Source: Rhodococcus phenolicus
GTDB lineage: Bacteria > Actinomycetota > Actinomycetes > Mycobacteriales > Mycobacteriaceae
Length of the DNA stretch: 64,000 nt
Reading direction: 5' to 3'
Assembly: GCF_001646785.1 (NCBI RefSeq)
Contig: NZ_LRRH01000030.1
Coordinates: 48,605 to 112,604 of the forward strand
In this document: positions 8,572 through 26,944 of the stretch, in pieces
How positions within the stretch are numbered: the stretch's first letter is position 1
Layout of the letters: every line of letters starts with the position of its first letter
Program-made: the position numbers and the translations under genes
The notes under the pieces: generated by a model
What the model was told of the DNA's origin: nothing
Databases searched by the model: none
What the model saw: only the letters and a program-made list of their open reading frames with translations

Positions 8572-8652
8572 ACGGCTGAAAGCGCAAAAGTGTGTCTCGG
8601 CCCACACTCGAATCCGGCCCGCCGTCCTGTGACCGGCCACCAACCGCCGGGG

Positions 8653-8658
8653 TACGTT
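8653..8658 (+). promoter_or_regulatory. -10 box of a leaderless promoter for pepQ
   Basis: TACGTT is followed by exactly 6 nt and then the pepQ ATG at 8665. This is the geometry of leaderless mycobacterial-type promoters. No Shine-Dalgarno sequence is visible. Confidence 0.5.
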
Positions 8659-8664
8659 TGACCG

Positions 8665-9762
8665 ATGGCTGCCGATCATGCCTCCCGTCGCGCCGCGCTG
8701 CGCGCCGTCCTCGCCGACCGCGGGCTCGACGCGCTGCTGGTGACGGATCTGCTGAACATCCGCTACCTCACCGGCTTCACCGGGTCCAACGCTGCGCTGC
8801 TGGTCGCCACCGACGACGACGCCGACGAATCCGGAACCGTCGTGAGCACCGACGGCCGGTACGTCACCCAGATCGCCGAACAGGTCCCGGACCTGCGTGC
8901 CGTCATCTCCCGCGCCAGTGCCGCGCACCTCGTCGAATCCGCCGGGACGCACGCGACCGTCTGGGGTTTCGAAAGCCACATCGTCACCGTCGACGAACAT
9001 GCCCGCTGGTCCGGGCTCGACGGCGGCGTGACATTCACCGCGGCGCCGGGTCTCGTCGAGCAGTTGCGGGCGGTCAAGGACGAACACGAGATCGGGCTGC
9101 TGCGGGCCGCGTGTACCGCCGCCGACCGCGCGCTCGCGGACCTGGTCGTCGCCGGGGGATTGCGTCCCGGCCGCACCGAGAAGGAGGTCGGCCGTGACCT
9201 CGAGTCCCGCATGCTCGACCACGGCGCCGACGGGATCTCCTTCGAGACGATCGTGGCCGCCGGCGCCAACTCGGCGATCCCGCACCACCGGCCGACGGGC
9301 ACGGTGCTGGCCACCGGGGACTTCGTCAAACTCGACTTCGGCGCGCAGGTCGGGGGCTACCACTCCGACATGACCCGCACCTACGTGCTGGGCAGCGCCG
9401 CCGACTGGCAGCGCGAGCTGTACGACCTGGTGCTGCGTGCCCAGCAGGCCGGGCGGGAAGCGCTCGTCCCGGGCGTCGAATGCGCCGCGGTGGACGCTGC
9501 GTCCCGCTCGGTGATCAGCGAGGCCGGGTACGGGGAACTGTTCCTGCACGGCCTCGGCCACGGAGTCGGACTCGAGATCCACGAAGCGCCGGGAATCGGC
9601 GCGGCGGCGACCGGTACACTTGTCGCCGGTGCGACGGTGACCGTCGAGCCGGGCGTGTACTTCTCCGGACGCGGAGGTGTGCGGATCGAGGACACGCTCG
9701 TGGTGCGCGAGCAGGCACCGGAACTGCTCACGCTGACCGACAAGACATTGACCGTCGTATAA
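8665..9762 (+). CDS. pepQ: Xaa-Pro aminopeptidase (M24 family)
   Basis: This cytosolic dinuclear-metal peptidase cleaves X-Pro bonds. The 365-aa protein has an N-terminal creatinase-like domain (about residues 8-135, with LLVTDLLNIRYLTGFTGSNA) and a pita-bread catalytic domain. Metal ligands are visible in DFVKLDFGAQVGGYHSDMTR (two Asp), GLGHGVGLEIHE (His), TVEPGVY (Glu) and GGVRIEDT (Glu). It opens the pepQ-efp-nusB run, with efp 34 nt downstream. The gene symbol follows actinobacterial usage; true prolidase activity is not implied. Confidence 0.92.
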   Translation: MAADHASRRAALRAVLADRGLDALLVTDLLNIRYLTGFTGSNAALLVATDDDADESGTVVSTDGRYVTQIAEQVPDLRAVISRASAAHLVESAGTHATVWGFESHIVTVDEHARWSGLDGGVTFTAAPGLVEQLRAVKDEHEIGLLRAACTAADRALADLVVAGGLRPGRTEKEVGRDLESRMLDHGADGISFETIVAAGANSAIPHHRPTGTVLATGDFVKLDFGAQVGGYHSDMTRTYVLGSAADWQRELYDLVLRAQQAGREALVPGVECAAVDAASRSVISEAGYGELFLHGLGHGVGLEIHEAPGIGAAATGTLVAGATVTVEPGVYFSGRGGVRIEDTLVVREQAPELLTLTDKTLTVV

Positions 9763-9796
9763 GGGCGGTTCCTCGACTCTAGGAGACGCGAAGTAA

Positions 9797-10360
9797 GTGG
9801 CCGATACCAGTGATTTCAAGAACGGGCTCGTGCTGAAGATCGAGGGCCAGCTCTGGCAGATCATCGAGTTCCAGCACGTCAAGCCCGGCAAGGGTCCGGC
9901 GTTCGTGCGCTCGAAGTTGAAGAACGTGCTCTCCGGCAAGACCGTCGACAAGACCTGGAACGCCGGCGTCAAGGTCGAGACCGCGACGGTCGACCGCCGC
10001 GACATGACCTACCTGTACAACGACGGCACCGACTACGTCTTCATGGATGGCGAGACCTACGACCAGATCTCGATCACGCCGGAGACGCTCGGCGACGGTG
10101 CCCGCTTCCTGCTCGAGAACATGGCCGTCCAGGTCGCGACCCACGAGGGCACCCCGCTGTTCGTCGAGCTCCCCGTCACGATCGAGCTGGTCGTCCAGCA
10201 CACCGATCCGGGGCTGCAGGGCGATCGCTCCACCGGCGGCACCAAGCCCGCGACCCTCGAGACCGGCGCCGAGATCCAGGTGCCGCTGTTCATCAACACC
10301 GGTGACAAGCTCAAGGTCGATTCGCGTGACGGCAACTACCTCGGGCGAGTGAACTCCTGA
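9797..10360 (+). CDS. efp: Translation elongation factor P
   Basis: EF-P binds between the ribosomal P and E sites and relieves stalling at polyproline. The 187-aa protein has the usual three beta-barrel domains. The tip of domain I reads [12 protein letters not shown], the PGKGP loop type known in actinobacteria to work with an unmodified Lys. This fits the absence of epmA/epmB-like genes nearby. It starts at a GTG preceded by GGAGACG, and nusB begins directly after its stop codon. Confidence 0.97.
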   Translation: MADTSDFKNGLVLKIEGQLWQIIEFQHVKPGKGPAFVRSKLKNVLSGKTVDKTWNAGVKVETATVDRRDMTYLYNDGTDYVFMDGETYDQISITPETLGDGARFLLENMAVQVATHEGTPLFVELPVTIELVVQHTDPGLQGDRSTGGTKPATLETGAEIQVPLFINTGDKLKVDSRDGNYLGRVNS

Positions 10361-10876
10361 GTGTCCGGAACGCAGAAGAAACTCGGGGCCCGGCACAAGG
10401 CGCGTAAGCGCGCCGTCGACCTGCTGTTCGAGGCCGAAGCCCGCGACACCGACCCGATCGACCTCGCCGCGGACCGTGTCGCGCTGGCGCTCACCGACGA
10501 CCAGGTGGCGCCGGTCGCACCGTACACCCGGACCCTGGTCCGCGGGGTCGCCGAACACCTCGACGAGCTCGATCAGTTGATCGCCGACCACCTGCACGAG
10601 TGGACGCTCGAACGGCTGCCCGCGGTGGACCGCGCGATCCTGCGGATCGCCGCGTGGGAGCTGTTCCACGCCACCGACGTGCCGCCGGTCGTGGCCGTCG
10701 ACGAGGCCGTCGAACTCGCCAAGCAGTTGTCCACCGACGATTCGCCGGCGTTCGTCAACGGGGTTCTCGGCCAGCTCGTCGCCGTCGCCGATCAGGTGCG
10801 TGCCGCGGCCGCCGCGACGTCGGTGCACGCCGCGGAGAAGTCCGACGGTCCGGAACAACCCGGTTCGGAACAGTAG
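10361..10876 (+). CDS. nusB: Transcription antitermination factor NusB
   Basis: NusB binds boxA RNA together with S10 during rRNA antitermination. The 171-aa all-helical protein begins [20 protein letters not shown] and shows the family motifs [29 protein letters not shown] and [13 protein letters not shown] [10 protein letters not shown], then SPAFVNGVL. Its GTG follows the efp stop without a gap. The C-terminal 20 residues are an unconserved Ala-rich tail. A strong hairpin follows. Confidence 0.95.
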   Translation: MSGTQKKLGARHKARKRAVDLLFEAEARDTDPIDLAADRVALALTDDQVAPVAPYTRTLVRGVAEHLDELDQLIADHLHEWTLERLPAVDRAILRIAAWELFHATDVPPVVAVDEAVELAKQLSTDDSPAFVNGVLGQLVAVADQVRAAAAATSVHAAEKSDGPEQPGSEQ

Positions 10877-10893
10877 GACACCGATGCAACGCA

Positions 10894-10933
10894 GGCGGGT
10901 CCGGGCGGGGTCGACGACCTCACCGGACCCGCC
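10894..10933 (+). terminator. Terminator after nusB
   Basis: This is an 11-bp perfect stem, GGCGGGTCCGG (10894-10904) with CCGGACCCGCC (10923-10933), and an 18-nt loop. It lies 18 nt past the nusB stop and before the pyr operon promoter. Confidence 0.7.
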
Positions 10934-10974
10934 TTCGTCGTCGGCGCACGTGTGTCGCGCTTCACCCGTCAACC

Positions 10975-11006
10975 TTGCCGTGACGCCACTCGGCCGCTGA
11001 TAGGCT
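10975..11006 (+). promoter_or_regulatory. Probable pyr operon promoter
   Basis: TTGCCG (10975-10980) and the extended -10 TGATAGGCT (box TAGGCT at 11001-11006) lie just upstream of the PyrR leader. The spacing of 20 nt is long, so the -35 assignment is weak. A start near 11013 would give a leader of about 54 nt. Confidence 0.35.
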
Positions 11007-11023
11007 GTTTGACCGTCAGGCAT

Positions 11024-12628
<1,605 letters not shown>

Positions 12629-12657
12629 CGAAATCGATTGGAACAGGAGACAATTCG

Positions 12658-13971
12658 GTGACCCCGCAGGTGCTCATCCGCAACGTGCTGGTCTACGGCG
12701 AGGGCGACCCGGTCGACGTCCTGCTCGGCGACGAGCAGATCCTCGCGATCGGTTCCGCGCTCGACGCCGACGCCGATGCCGAGGTGATCGACGGTGCCGG
12801 TCAGGTCCTGCTGCCCGGTTTCGTGGACCTGCACACACACCTGCGCGAACCCGGGCGCGAGGACACCGAGACGATCGACAGCGGTTCGGCCGCCGCCGCG
12901 CTCGGCGGCTACACCGCGGTGTTCGCGATGGCCAACACGAGCCCGGTCGCGGACTCGGTCGTCGTCACGGACCACGTGTGGCGGCGCGGCCAGGAGGTCG
13001 GGCTCGTCGACGTGCACCCGGTCGGTGCGGTCACCGTCGGACTCGCCGGCAAGCAGCTCGCCGAGATGGGAACCATGGCGGCCGGTGTCGGCCGGGTCCG
13101 GATGTTCTCCGACGACGGTCACTGCGTCTACGACCCGCTGATCATGCGGCGCGCGCTCGAGTACGCGGGCACCCTCGGGGTGCTCATCGCTCAGCACGCC
13201 GAGGAGCCGCGGCTGACCGTCGGTGCGGTCGCCCACGAGGGCCCGACCGCGGCGCGGCTGGGTCTGGCCGGGTGGCCCCGGGCCGCCGAGGAGTCGATCG
13301 TGGCGCGCGACGCACTGCTCGCCCGCGACGCCGGTGCCCGCGTCCACATCTGCCACGCCTCCACCGCCGGCACCGTCGAGCTCGTCAGATGGGCACGCGG
13401 ACAGGGAATTTCGATCACCGCCGAGGTGACCCCGCATCACCTGCTGCTCGACGATTCGCGGCTCGAGACCTATGACGGCGTGAATCGCGTCAACCCGCCG
13501 CTGCGGGAACGCTCCGACGTCGAGGCCTTGCGCCGCGGTCTCGCCGAGGGAGTGCTGGACTGCGTGGCCACCGACCACGCGCCGCACGCCGAACAGGACA
13601 AGTGCTGCGAATTCTCGCAGGCCCGTCCCGGCATGCTCGGTCTCGAGACGGCGCTGTCGATCGTCGTCGAGACGATGGTCCGCCCCGGTCTGCTCGACTG
13701 GCGCGGTGTGGCGAAGGTGATGAGCGAACGGCCCGCCGAGATCGTCGGCCTCGACGACCAGGGCCGTCCGCTCGCGGTCGGCGAGCCCGCCAACCTCGTG
13801 CTCGTCGACCCGGACGCCGAGTGGACGGTGCGCGGACCGGAACTGGCCAGCATCTCGAACAACACACCGTACGAGGAGATGACTCTGCCCGCGAAGGTCA
13901 CCGCGACCGTGCTGCGCGGCAGGGTCACCACCCGCGACGGTGCGGTGCGACCGGCGACCGGCGGGAGGTAG
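12658..13971 (+). CDS. pyrC: Dihydroorotase
   Basis: PyrC cyclises carbamoyl aspartate to dihydroorotate. This type I amidohydrolase (437 aa) has the zinc motif [10 protein letters not shown], then AQHAEEP, HICHAST and [13 protein letters not shown]. Two starts are possible: an ATG at 12625 overlapping the pyrB stop (ATGA), and the GTG at 12658 with AGGAGA 7 nt upstream. I chose the GTG because its product, [16 protein letters not shown], begins where relatives begin. The other would add 11 residues. Confidence 0.95.
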   Translation: MTPQVLIRNVLVYGEGDPVDVLLGDEQILAIGSALDADADAEVIDGAGQVLLPGFVDLHTHLREPGREDTETIDSGSAAAALGGYTAVFAMANTSPVADSVVVTDHVWRRGQEVGLVDVHPVGAVTVGLAGKQLAEMGTMAAGVGRVRMFSDDGHCVYDPLIMRRALEYAGTLGVLIAQHAEEPRLTVGAVAHEGPTAARLGLAGWPRAAEESIVARDALLARDAGARVHICHASTAGTVELVRWARGQGISITAEVTPHHLLLDDSRLETYDGVNRVNPPLRERSDVEALRRGLAEGVLDCVATDHAPHAEQDKCCEFSQARPGMLGLETALSIVVETMVRPGLLDWRGVAKVMSERPAEIVGLDDQGRPLAVGEPANLVLVDPDAEWTVRGPELASISNNTPYEEMTLPAKVTATVLRGRVTTRDGAVRPATGGR

Positions 13972-13975
13972 AGAC

Positions 13976-14473
13976 ATGGACCGCGTATTCATCACCCTCG
14001 GCTTCCTGCTGCTGTGGGTCGTGCTGGTGCTGCTGATGTGGAAGGGCTGGCGTGGACGCGCCCGCCGCCAGACCGACGCCGTCGGCGAACTTCCCGCCGT
14101 GCCGGCGCAGCTCGGTGAGCAACTCGTGCCGCCGAGCACCGGCCTGTACGTGGGCAGCACGCTCGCGCCGAGCTGGCAGGACCGCATCGCGGTCGGCGAC
14201 CTGGGGCACCGGGCGGCGGGGGAGATCAGCCGCTACCGCGGCGGCGTGCTCCTCGAACGCGACGGTGCGTCGCCGATCTGGATTCCCCAGGACTCCATCC
14301 GCGCGATCCGCACCGAACGGGGCCTGGCCGGGAAGGTCATGACCAAGGACGGGGTCCTGGTCATCCGCTGGCAGCTGCCGTCCGGAACCGAGGTGGACAC
14401 TGGTTTCCGCGGCGACGACAAGACTGTCTACCCCTCGTGGGTGGACGCGACGAACGAAGATTCAGGACAGTGA
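13976..14473 (+). CDS. Membrane-anchored PH-like protein in the pyr operon
   Basis: This 165-aa protein has one N-terminal transmembrane helix (residues 4-24, FITLGFLLLWVVLVLLMWKG). A beta-rich soluble domain follows, with GLYVGSTLAPSWQDRIAVG and WIPQDSIRAIRTERG, resembling bacterial PH-like domains. It sits between pyrC and carA, as does Rv1382 in M. tuberculosis (recalled order). The GGGAGG before the ATG and the tight spacing show cotranscription. Its role in pyrimidine synthesis, if any, is unknown. Confidence 0.85.
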   Translation: MDRVFITLGFLLLWVVLVLLMWKGWRGRARRQTDAVGELPAVPAQLGEQLVPPSTGLYVGSTLAPSWQDRIAVGDLGHRAAGEISRYRGGVLLERDGASPIWIPQDSIRAIRTERGLAGKVMTKDGVLVIRWQLPSGTEVDTGFRGDDKTVYPSWVDATNEDSGQ

Positions 14474-14543
14474 CGATCACAGCACGTGAGATTTCAGCCG
14501 ATGCGGACAGCTCTGGTGAGGTCGAGCAGAACGGAGAGAACGC

Positions 14544-19047
<4,504 letters not shown>

Positions 19048-19051
<4 letters not shown>

Positions 19052-19875
19052 CCGGGTTCGGGGAGCGGCTGCACGCGGCGCTCGCCGAGCGCGGACCGCT
19101 GTGTGTCGGCATCGACCCGCACCCCGAGCTGCTCGGGGCGTGGGGACTGACCGTCGATGCCGCGGGCCTGGCGACGTTCACCGAACACTGCGTCGAGGCG
19201 TTCGCCGGTGAGGTCGCGCTGGTCAAGCCGCAGGTGGCGTTCTTCGAGGCGTTCGGGTCGGCGGGTATCGCCGTGCTCGAACGCGCCGTCGCGGTGCTGC
19301 GCGAGCGCGGAACACTCGTGCTCGCCGACGCCAAGCGGGGCGACATCGGCTCCACCATGGCCGCGTACGCCCGTACCTGGTTGTCCGACGACTCGCCGCT
19401 GTGCTCCGACTCGGTGACGGTCTCGCCGTACCTGGGTTTCGGTGCCCTCGAACCGGCGCTGACGCTGGCGGAGAAGACCGATCGTGGGGTGTTCGTGCTC
19501 GCGGCCACCTCCAATCCGGAGGGCGCCCAGGTGCAGCAGGCGACGGTCGCGGACGGGCGCACACTCGCGCAGGTGATGGTCGACGAGGCCGCCGCCCGCA
19601 ACGCCGGAGCCCCGGTACTGGGGTCCGTCGGAGTGGTCGTCGGGGCGACCTTGACGGCCGCTCCCGATCTGAGCGCGCTGCACGGCCCGATCCTCATGCC
19701 CGGTGTGGGCGCGCAGGGGGGAACCGCGGACGACGTGCGCCGCCTGGTCGGCGACCATCTCGACGCGGTCGTGCCGAACGTGTCCCGGGAGGTGCTGCGC
19801 GCCGGGCCGACGGTGCCGGCGCTGCGCGACGCGGTCGCCCGTGCCGTCGAGGGATTCGCGTTCCTGAGGGCCTGA
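19048..19875 (+). CDS. pyrF: Orotidine 5'-phosphate decarboxylase
   Basis: PyrF converts OMP to UMP. The 275-aa protein is of the longer, mycobacterial type II class. The phosphate/catalytic stretch [19 protein letters not shown] contains the DxKxxD triad, and [11 protein letters not shown] and [19 protein letters not shown] are also conserved. It starts at the GTG overlapping the carB stop. pyrD and pyrE are not in this window. A strong terminator ends the operon. Confidence 0.96.
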
Positions 19876-19887
19876 CGGCACTCGTCG

Positions 19888-19925
19888 CGGCGGGGCCGGG
19901 CCCTCCGACGGGTCCGGCCCCGCCG
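19888..19925 (+). terminator. Terminator of the pyr operon
   Basis: A 12-bp GC-only stem, CGGCGGGGCCGG (19888-19899) with CCGGCCCCGCCG (19914-19925), is extended inward by a G-T pair and CCC/GGG, closing on a 6-nt loop. It lies 12 nt past the pyrF stop. Confidence 0.85.
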
Positions 19926-20318
19926 TTGTGCGTGGGGGCCGCTGCGGGGGTCCTGTCGTGTCTCCCGGTGCTGGTGGGAGACGCGACACGCGCAATCGTC
20001 AGAAAATTTTCCGGACCGGCCGACCGGCTTCGACACGGACGCGGCCCGCTCGCTGCCGAGTCCGGGCACGTTTCCGCAGCGAATCGGACATTGCTGTCCT
20101 CACCTGCGGGTTTTCCGCGTTGCTGCAGGTCGGAAGTGGTGCATCGGTCGTCCGGAGCGGCGGTTTCGCGTCGCGGAATCGCTCTGCACTACCGCACGGA
20201 TTTTCGAGTGGAACGCCGGGGGGTGGGTTCGCAATCGTCGCCGAGCGTGAGTACGGTCGCTATCGCCGCTGGTTATCAGCGGTCGAAGACTGTTTTCCAA
20301 CGATGAGACGGAGGAACC
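19926..20318 (+). other. mihF upstream region, no gene
   Basis: This 393-bp stretch holds no credible ORF. It contains the perfect 10-bp palindrome GAAAATTTTC at 20002-20011, unusual in such GC-rich DNA. A weak promoter candidate nearer the gene is TTCGCA, 18 nt, TACGGT at about 20230-20260. GGAGG precedes the mihF GTG. Confidence 0.4.
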
Positions 20319-20642
20319 GTGGCCCTTCCCCAGCTGACCGACGAGCAGCGCGCCGCTGCTCTGGAGAAGGCGGCTGCTGCCCGTCGTGCCCGGGCAGAGC
20401 TCAAGGAGCGCCTGAAGCGCGGCGGCACCGACCTCAAGCAGGTGCTCAAGGACGCCGAGAACGACGAGATCCTCGGCAAGATGAAGGTTTCCGCCCTGCT
20501 CGAGGCCCTGCCGAAGGTCGGCAAGGTCAAGGCTCAGGAGATCATGACCGAGCTGGAGATCGCCCCGACGCGCCGCCTGCGCGGCCTGGGCGACCGTCAG
20601 CGCAAGGCGCTGCTCGCCAGGTTCGATTTCGACGCTGAGTAA
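20319..20642 (+). CDS. mihF: Integration host factor, actinobacterial type (mIHF)
   Basis: mIHF is a nucleoid-associated DNA-bending protein unrelated in sequence to proteobacterial IHF. The 107-aa protein has a helical N-terminus rich in Ala/Glu/Arg ([20 protein letters not shown]). A helix-two-turn-helix part follows, with [20 protein letters not shown] and ending [18 protein letters not shown]. It has the standard length, starts with GTG after GGAGG, and precedes gmk as in mycobacteria. Confidence 0.97.
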   Translation: MALPQLTDEQRAAALEKAAAARRARAELKERLKRGGTDLKQVLKDAENDEILGKMKVSALLEALPKVGKVKAQEIMTELEIAPTRRLRGLGDRQRKALLARFDFDAE

Positions 20643-20647
20643 CGACT

Positions 20648-22939
<2,292 letters not shown>

Positions 22940-23071
22940 ATTTAACTATCGCGTCGGCGTGCGCGGAACAGTAGCGTCGAGGTTGTGGCGGGCCACCGGC
23001 CCGGGCATTGCGTTCGGTTGATGTAGATCCTGTCCATTCGAGCTAGACACTTTCAGTCGAGAGGGAGTTCT

Positions 23072-24286
<1,215 letters not shown>

Positions 24287-24304
24287 CCGACGGGTCACCG
24301 ACGG

Positions 24305-26323
24305 GTGGGTGCCGACAGGCTCGCCGCCGAGACCGATCCGGTGGCACGGATTCTTCCGCTGCTGCCGCTTCCACACCTCGACCGCGAGTTCGACTACCTG
24401 ATTCCCCGTGAACTCGACGCGGACGCCCGACCGGGCGTCCGCGTTCGTGTCCGCTTCTCCGGCCGCCTCGTCGACGGCTTCCTGCTCTCGCGTATCGCCA
24501 CCAGCGACCATCAGGGACGCCTGGGCTGGCTCGACCGCGTCGTCTCGTCCGAGCCGGTGCTGACCGACGAGATCGCCGCCTTGGCCGACGAGGTCGCCAC
24601 CCGCTACGCCGGAACCCGCGCCGACGTCCTGCGCCTGGCGGTGCCGCCGCGGCACGCCCGCGTCGAAGCCGAACCGGCCGTCGAGACGCCGGCGCCGGAA
24701 GCCCCGGAGGTGGACCGGCAGGCGTGGACGCGATACCGGTTCGGGGAGCATTTCCTCGACGCGCTCGCCGCGGGCCGCTCCCCACGCGCGGCGTGGCAGG
24801 CGCTGCCGGGGGAGGACTGGCCTCGCCGCCTCGCCGAGCTCGCCGCGCTCACCGCGGCCGGGGGGCGCGCCGCGGTACTCGTGGTCCCCGATCAACGGGA
24901 CCTGGACCGGGTGCTGGCCGCCTGCGAAACCGTCGTCGGTGCCGGCCACGTCGTCGGGCTCAGTGCGGGACTCGGACCGGCCGTGCGTTATCGGCGCTGG
25001 CTGTCCGCGTTGCGCGGCACAGCGCGCGTCGTTGTCGGCACCCGCGCCTCGGTGTTCGCACCCACCCCGGACCTCGGCCTGCTCGTCGTGTGGGACGACG
25101 GCGACGATCTGCACGCCGAACCCCGGTCCCCGTATCCGCACTCCCGCGAGGTCGCGGTGCTGCGCGCGCATGCCGCCGGTGCCGCCGTGGTCCTCGGCGG
25201 GCACGCCCGGACCGCCGAAACCCAGGCGCTCGTCGACTCCGGCTGGGCGCACGACCTGACCGCGCCGCGTGAGGTGATCCGCGAGTGGGCGCCGAAGGTG
25301 ACGGCGCTGGCCGACAGCGATCACGCTCTGGCCCGCGACCCGGCGGCGCGGGCGGCCCGGATCCCCGCGGTCGCCTTCGCCGCGGCCCGGGCGGCACTCG
25401 GCGCCGGGCGAGGCGTGCTCGTGCAAGTGCCCCGCCGAGGCTACGTTCCCGCCCTGGCCTGCGGAAAATGCCGGGCGCCTGCGCGGTGCCGGCGCTGCAA
25501 CGGTCCGCTCGCCCTGCCCACCGCCGGAGGTCCGGACGGAGCCGCGATCCCGGCGTGCCGCTGGTGCGGGGTCGCCGACGCCACGCACCGGTGCCACGTG
25601 TGCGGCGCGCGGTCGCTGCGCGCGGTGGTCGTCGGGGCCGGACGCACCGCCGAGGAACTGGGCCGTGCGTTCCCGGGCGTGCCGGTGGTGACCTCCGGCG
25701 GTTCCGACGTGAAGACCACCGCCCCGGAGGGGCCGGCGCTGGTGGTCTCGACGGTCGGCGCCGAACCGGTGGTGCCCGGCGGCTACGGCGCGGCGCTGCT
25801 GCTCGACGGCTGGGCACTGCTCGGCCGCGCCGACCTTCGCGCCGCCGAGGAGACCCTGCGACGCTGGCTGACCGCGTCGTCGCTGGTCCGTCCGTTCCGG
25901 GACGGGGGCCAGGTCGTGGTCGTCGCGGATTCCGGGATCCCGACCGTGCAGGCACTGGTGCGCTGGGATCCGGTCGGGCATGCGCGTTCCCAGATCGACG
26001 AACGCGCCGAGGTCGGGTTCCCGCCGACCGTGCACATGGCAGCGATCGACGGCAGCGCCGGCGCGGTCGCGGAACTGCTCGAGGCGACGGCGCTGCCGGA
26101 CGACGCCGAGGTGCTCGGCCCGGTACCGCTGCCGCCCGGTCAGCGTCTGCCGTTCGGTGCGGACGACCCGGAACCGGACGAGGTGCACCGCATGCTCGTG
26201 CGGGTCAGCCGCGGCCGCGGTAGAGCGCTCGGCCGGGCACTGCGCGACGCGCAGGCCGCCCGCACCGCCCGCCGCGTCGAGGGACCACTGCGCGTCCAGA
26301 TGGATCCGCCCAAGGTTGGTTAG
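24305..26323 (+). CDS. priA: Primosomal protein N' (PriA), helicase-inactive actinobacterial type
   Basis: PriA recognises stalled forks and reloads the replisome. The 672-aa protein keeps the N-terminal 3'-OH-binding domain (LPHLDREFDYLIP) and the zinc-binding region with paired Cys (CGKC, CRRC, CRWC, CHVC, about residues 386-440). The ATPase motifs are degenerate: no GxGKT Walker A appears in the stretch after FGEHFLDALAAG, and the DEEH box position reads VWDDGDD. Loss of helicase motifs is known for actinobacterial PriA, so it probably acts as a structural loader. The GTG start is 18 nt after metK. Confidence 0.9.
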   Translation: MGADRLAAETDPVARILPLLPLPHLDREFDYLIPRELDADARPGVRVRVRFSGRLVDGFLLSRIATSDHQGRLGWLDRVVSSEPVLTDEIAALADEVATRYAGTRADVLRLAVPPRHARVEAEPAVETPAPEAPEVDRQAWTRYRFGEHFLDALAAGRSPRAAWQALPGEDWPRRLAELAALTAAGGRAAVLVVPDQRDLDRVLAACETVVGAGHVVGLSAGLGPAVRYRRWLSALRGTARVVVGTRASVFAPTPDLGLLVVWDDGDDLHAEPRSPYPHSREVAVLRAHAAGAAVVLGGHARTAETQALVDSGWAHDLTAPREVIREWAPKVTALADSDHALARDPAARAARIPAVAFAAARAALGAGRGVLVQVPRRGYVPALACGKCRAPARCRRCNGPLALPTAGGPDGAAIPACRWCGVADATHRCHVCGARSLRAVVVGAGRTAEELGRAFPGVPVVTSGGSDVKTTAPEGPALVVSTVGAEPVVPGGYGAALLLDGWALLGRADLRAAEETLRRWLTASSLVRPFRDGGQVVVVADSGIPTVQALVRWDPVGHARSQIDERAEVGFPPTVHMAAIDGSAGAVAELLEATALPDDAEVLGPVPLPPGQRLPFGADDPEPDEVHRMLVRVSRGRGRALGRALRDAQAARTARRVEGPLRVQMDPPKVG

Positions 26324-26327
26324 GCTG

Positions 26328-26367
26328 GTGTGCCGTTGTGGCGGTGGGGACCGCCGGAAAGGCACAC
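26328..26367. repeat. Palindromic element, copy 1 (also terminator of priA)
   Basis: GTGTGCC (26328-26334) pairs with GGCACAC (26361-26367), and the inner stem is GGCGGT/ACCGCC. It begins 4 nt after the priA stop. It shares its arms and the inner GTGGCGG...CCGCC core with copy 2 at 26895-26937. It is both a likely terminator and a member of a repeated element. Confidence 0.65.
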
Positions 26368-26468
26368 GGTGCGGGTGAACTCCTCCATCGGCGCCGCGAC
26401 CCGGCCTGCCCGGCCGCGCACGAAGCGGCCCTGTACGCCGGCAGCTCGGACCATCCGGTTGGGACGGT

Positions 26469-26882
26469 TTGACGGCGACACTCGGCTCGCTCCGGGCGTG
26501 GGCGGACACCTTGCTTCCCGACGACCCCGACATCGTGCTCGGTTGGCTGGCACAGCGGGCGGATCCGGCCCGTGCGCCACAGCGGGCCGTCGTCCTCGAG
26601 GTTCGGTTGCACCACCGGTCCGACTGCAGGTACTGGCTGGTGCTGAAACACGGTGCCGAGCCGTACGGGTGTCTCACCGACCCGCTCTTGGATCCGAGTC
26701 GCTTCGTCTACCTGGAGTCCTCGATGCCGGCGCTCCTGGCGCTCGCCAGGGGAAGGTGCGAATGGTCGGACGCCGTCGCCGACGGCTCGGTCACGACGGC
26801 CGGTGATCCCGACCTGCTCAGCCGGGTCACCACATGGTTCCGGCCTGCCACGGACCGGCCGTGCTCCCGCGGAACGCCCTGA
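26469..26882 (+). CDS. Small SCP2-like domain protein
   Basis: This is a 137-aa protein with a TTG start. Its central part (YWLVLKHGAEPYGCLTDP through VTTWFRP) resembles the SCP2-like C-terminal domain found in some HxlR-type regulators, but it has no DNA-binding domain. Such domains bind hydrophobic ligands. It lies alone between the two palindromic elements, and no ribosome site precedes the TTG, so both start and expression are uncertain. It could be a remnant of a longer regulator gene. Confidence 0.5.
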   Translation: MTATLGSLRAWADTLLPDDPDIVLGWLAQRADPARAPQRAVVLEVRLHHRSDCRYWLVLKHGAEPYGCLTDPLLDPSRFVYLESSMPALLALARGRCEWSDAVADGSVTTAGDPDLLSRVTTWFRPATDRPCSRGTP

Positions 26883-26894
26883 CTACTGCCCAGG

Positions 26895-26937
26895 GTGTGC
26901 CTTTGTGGCGGCTCCGGCCGCCGCCATAAAGGCACAC
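26895..26937. repeat. Palindromic element, copy 2 (bidirectional terminator)
   Basis: GTGTGCCTTT (26895-26904) pairs with AAAGGCACAC (26928-26937), and GGCGGC/GCCGCC forms the inner stem with a TCCG loop. It lies between the convergent ends of the SCP2-like gene and the CNNM protein, and it resembles copy 1. Confidence 0.7.
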
Positions 26938-26944
26938 CGGCGCG

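Noticed and set aside
22940..23071. SAM riboswitch before metK
   Set aside because: No recognisable SAM-I or SAM-II core was found in the 132-nt gap.
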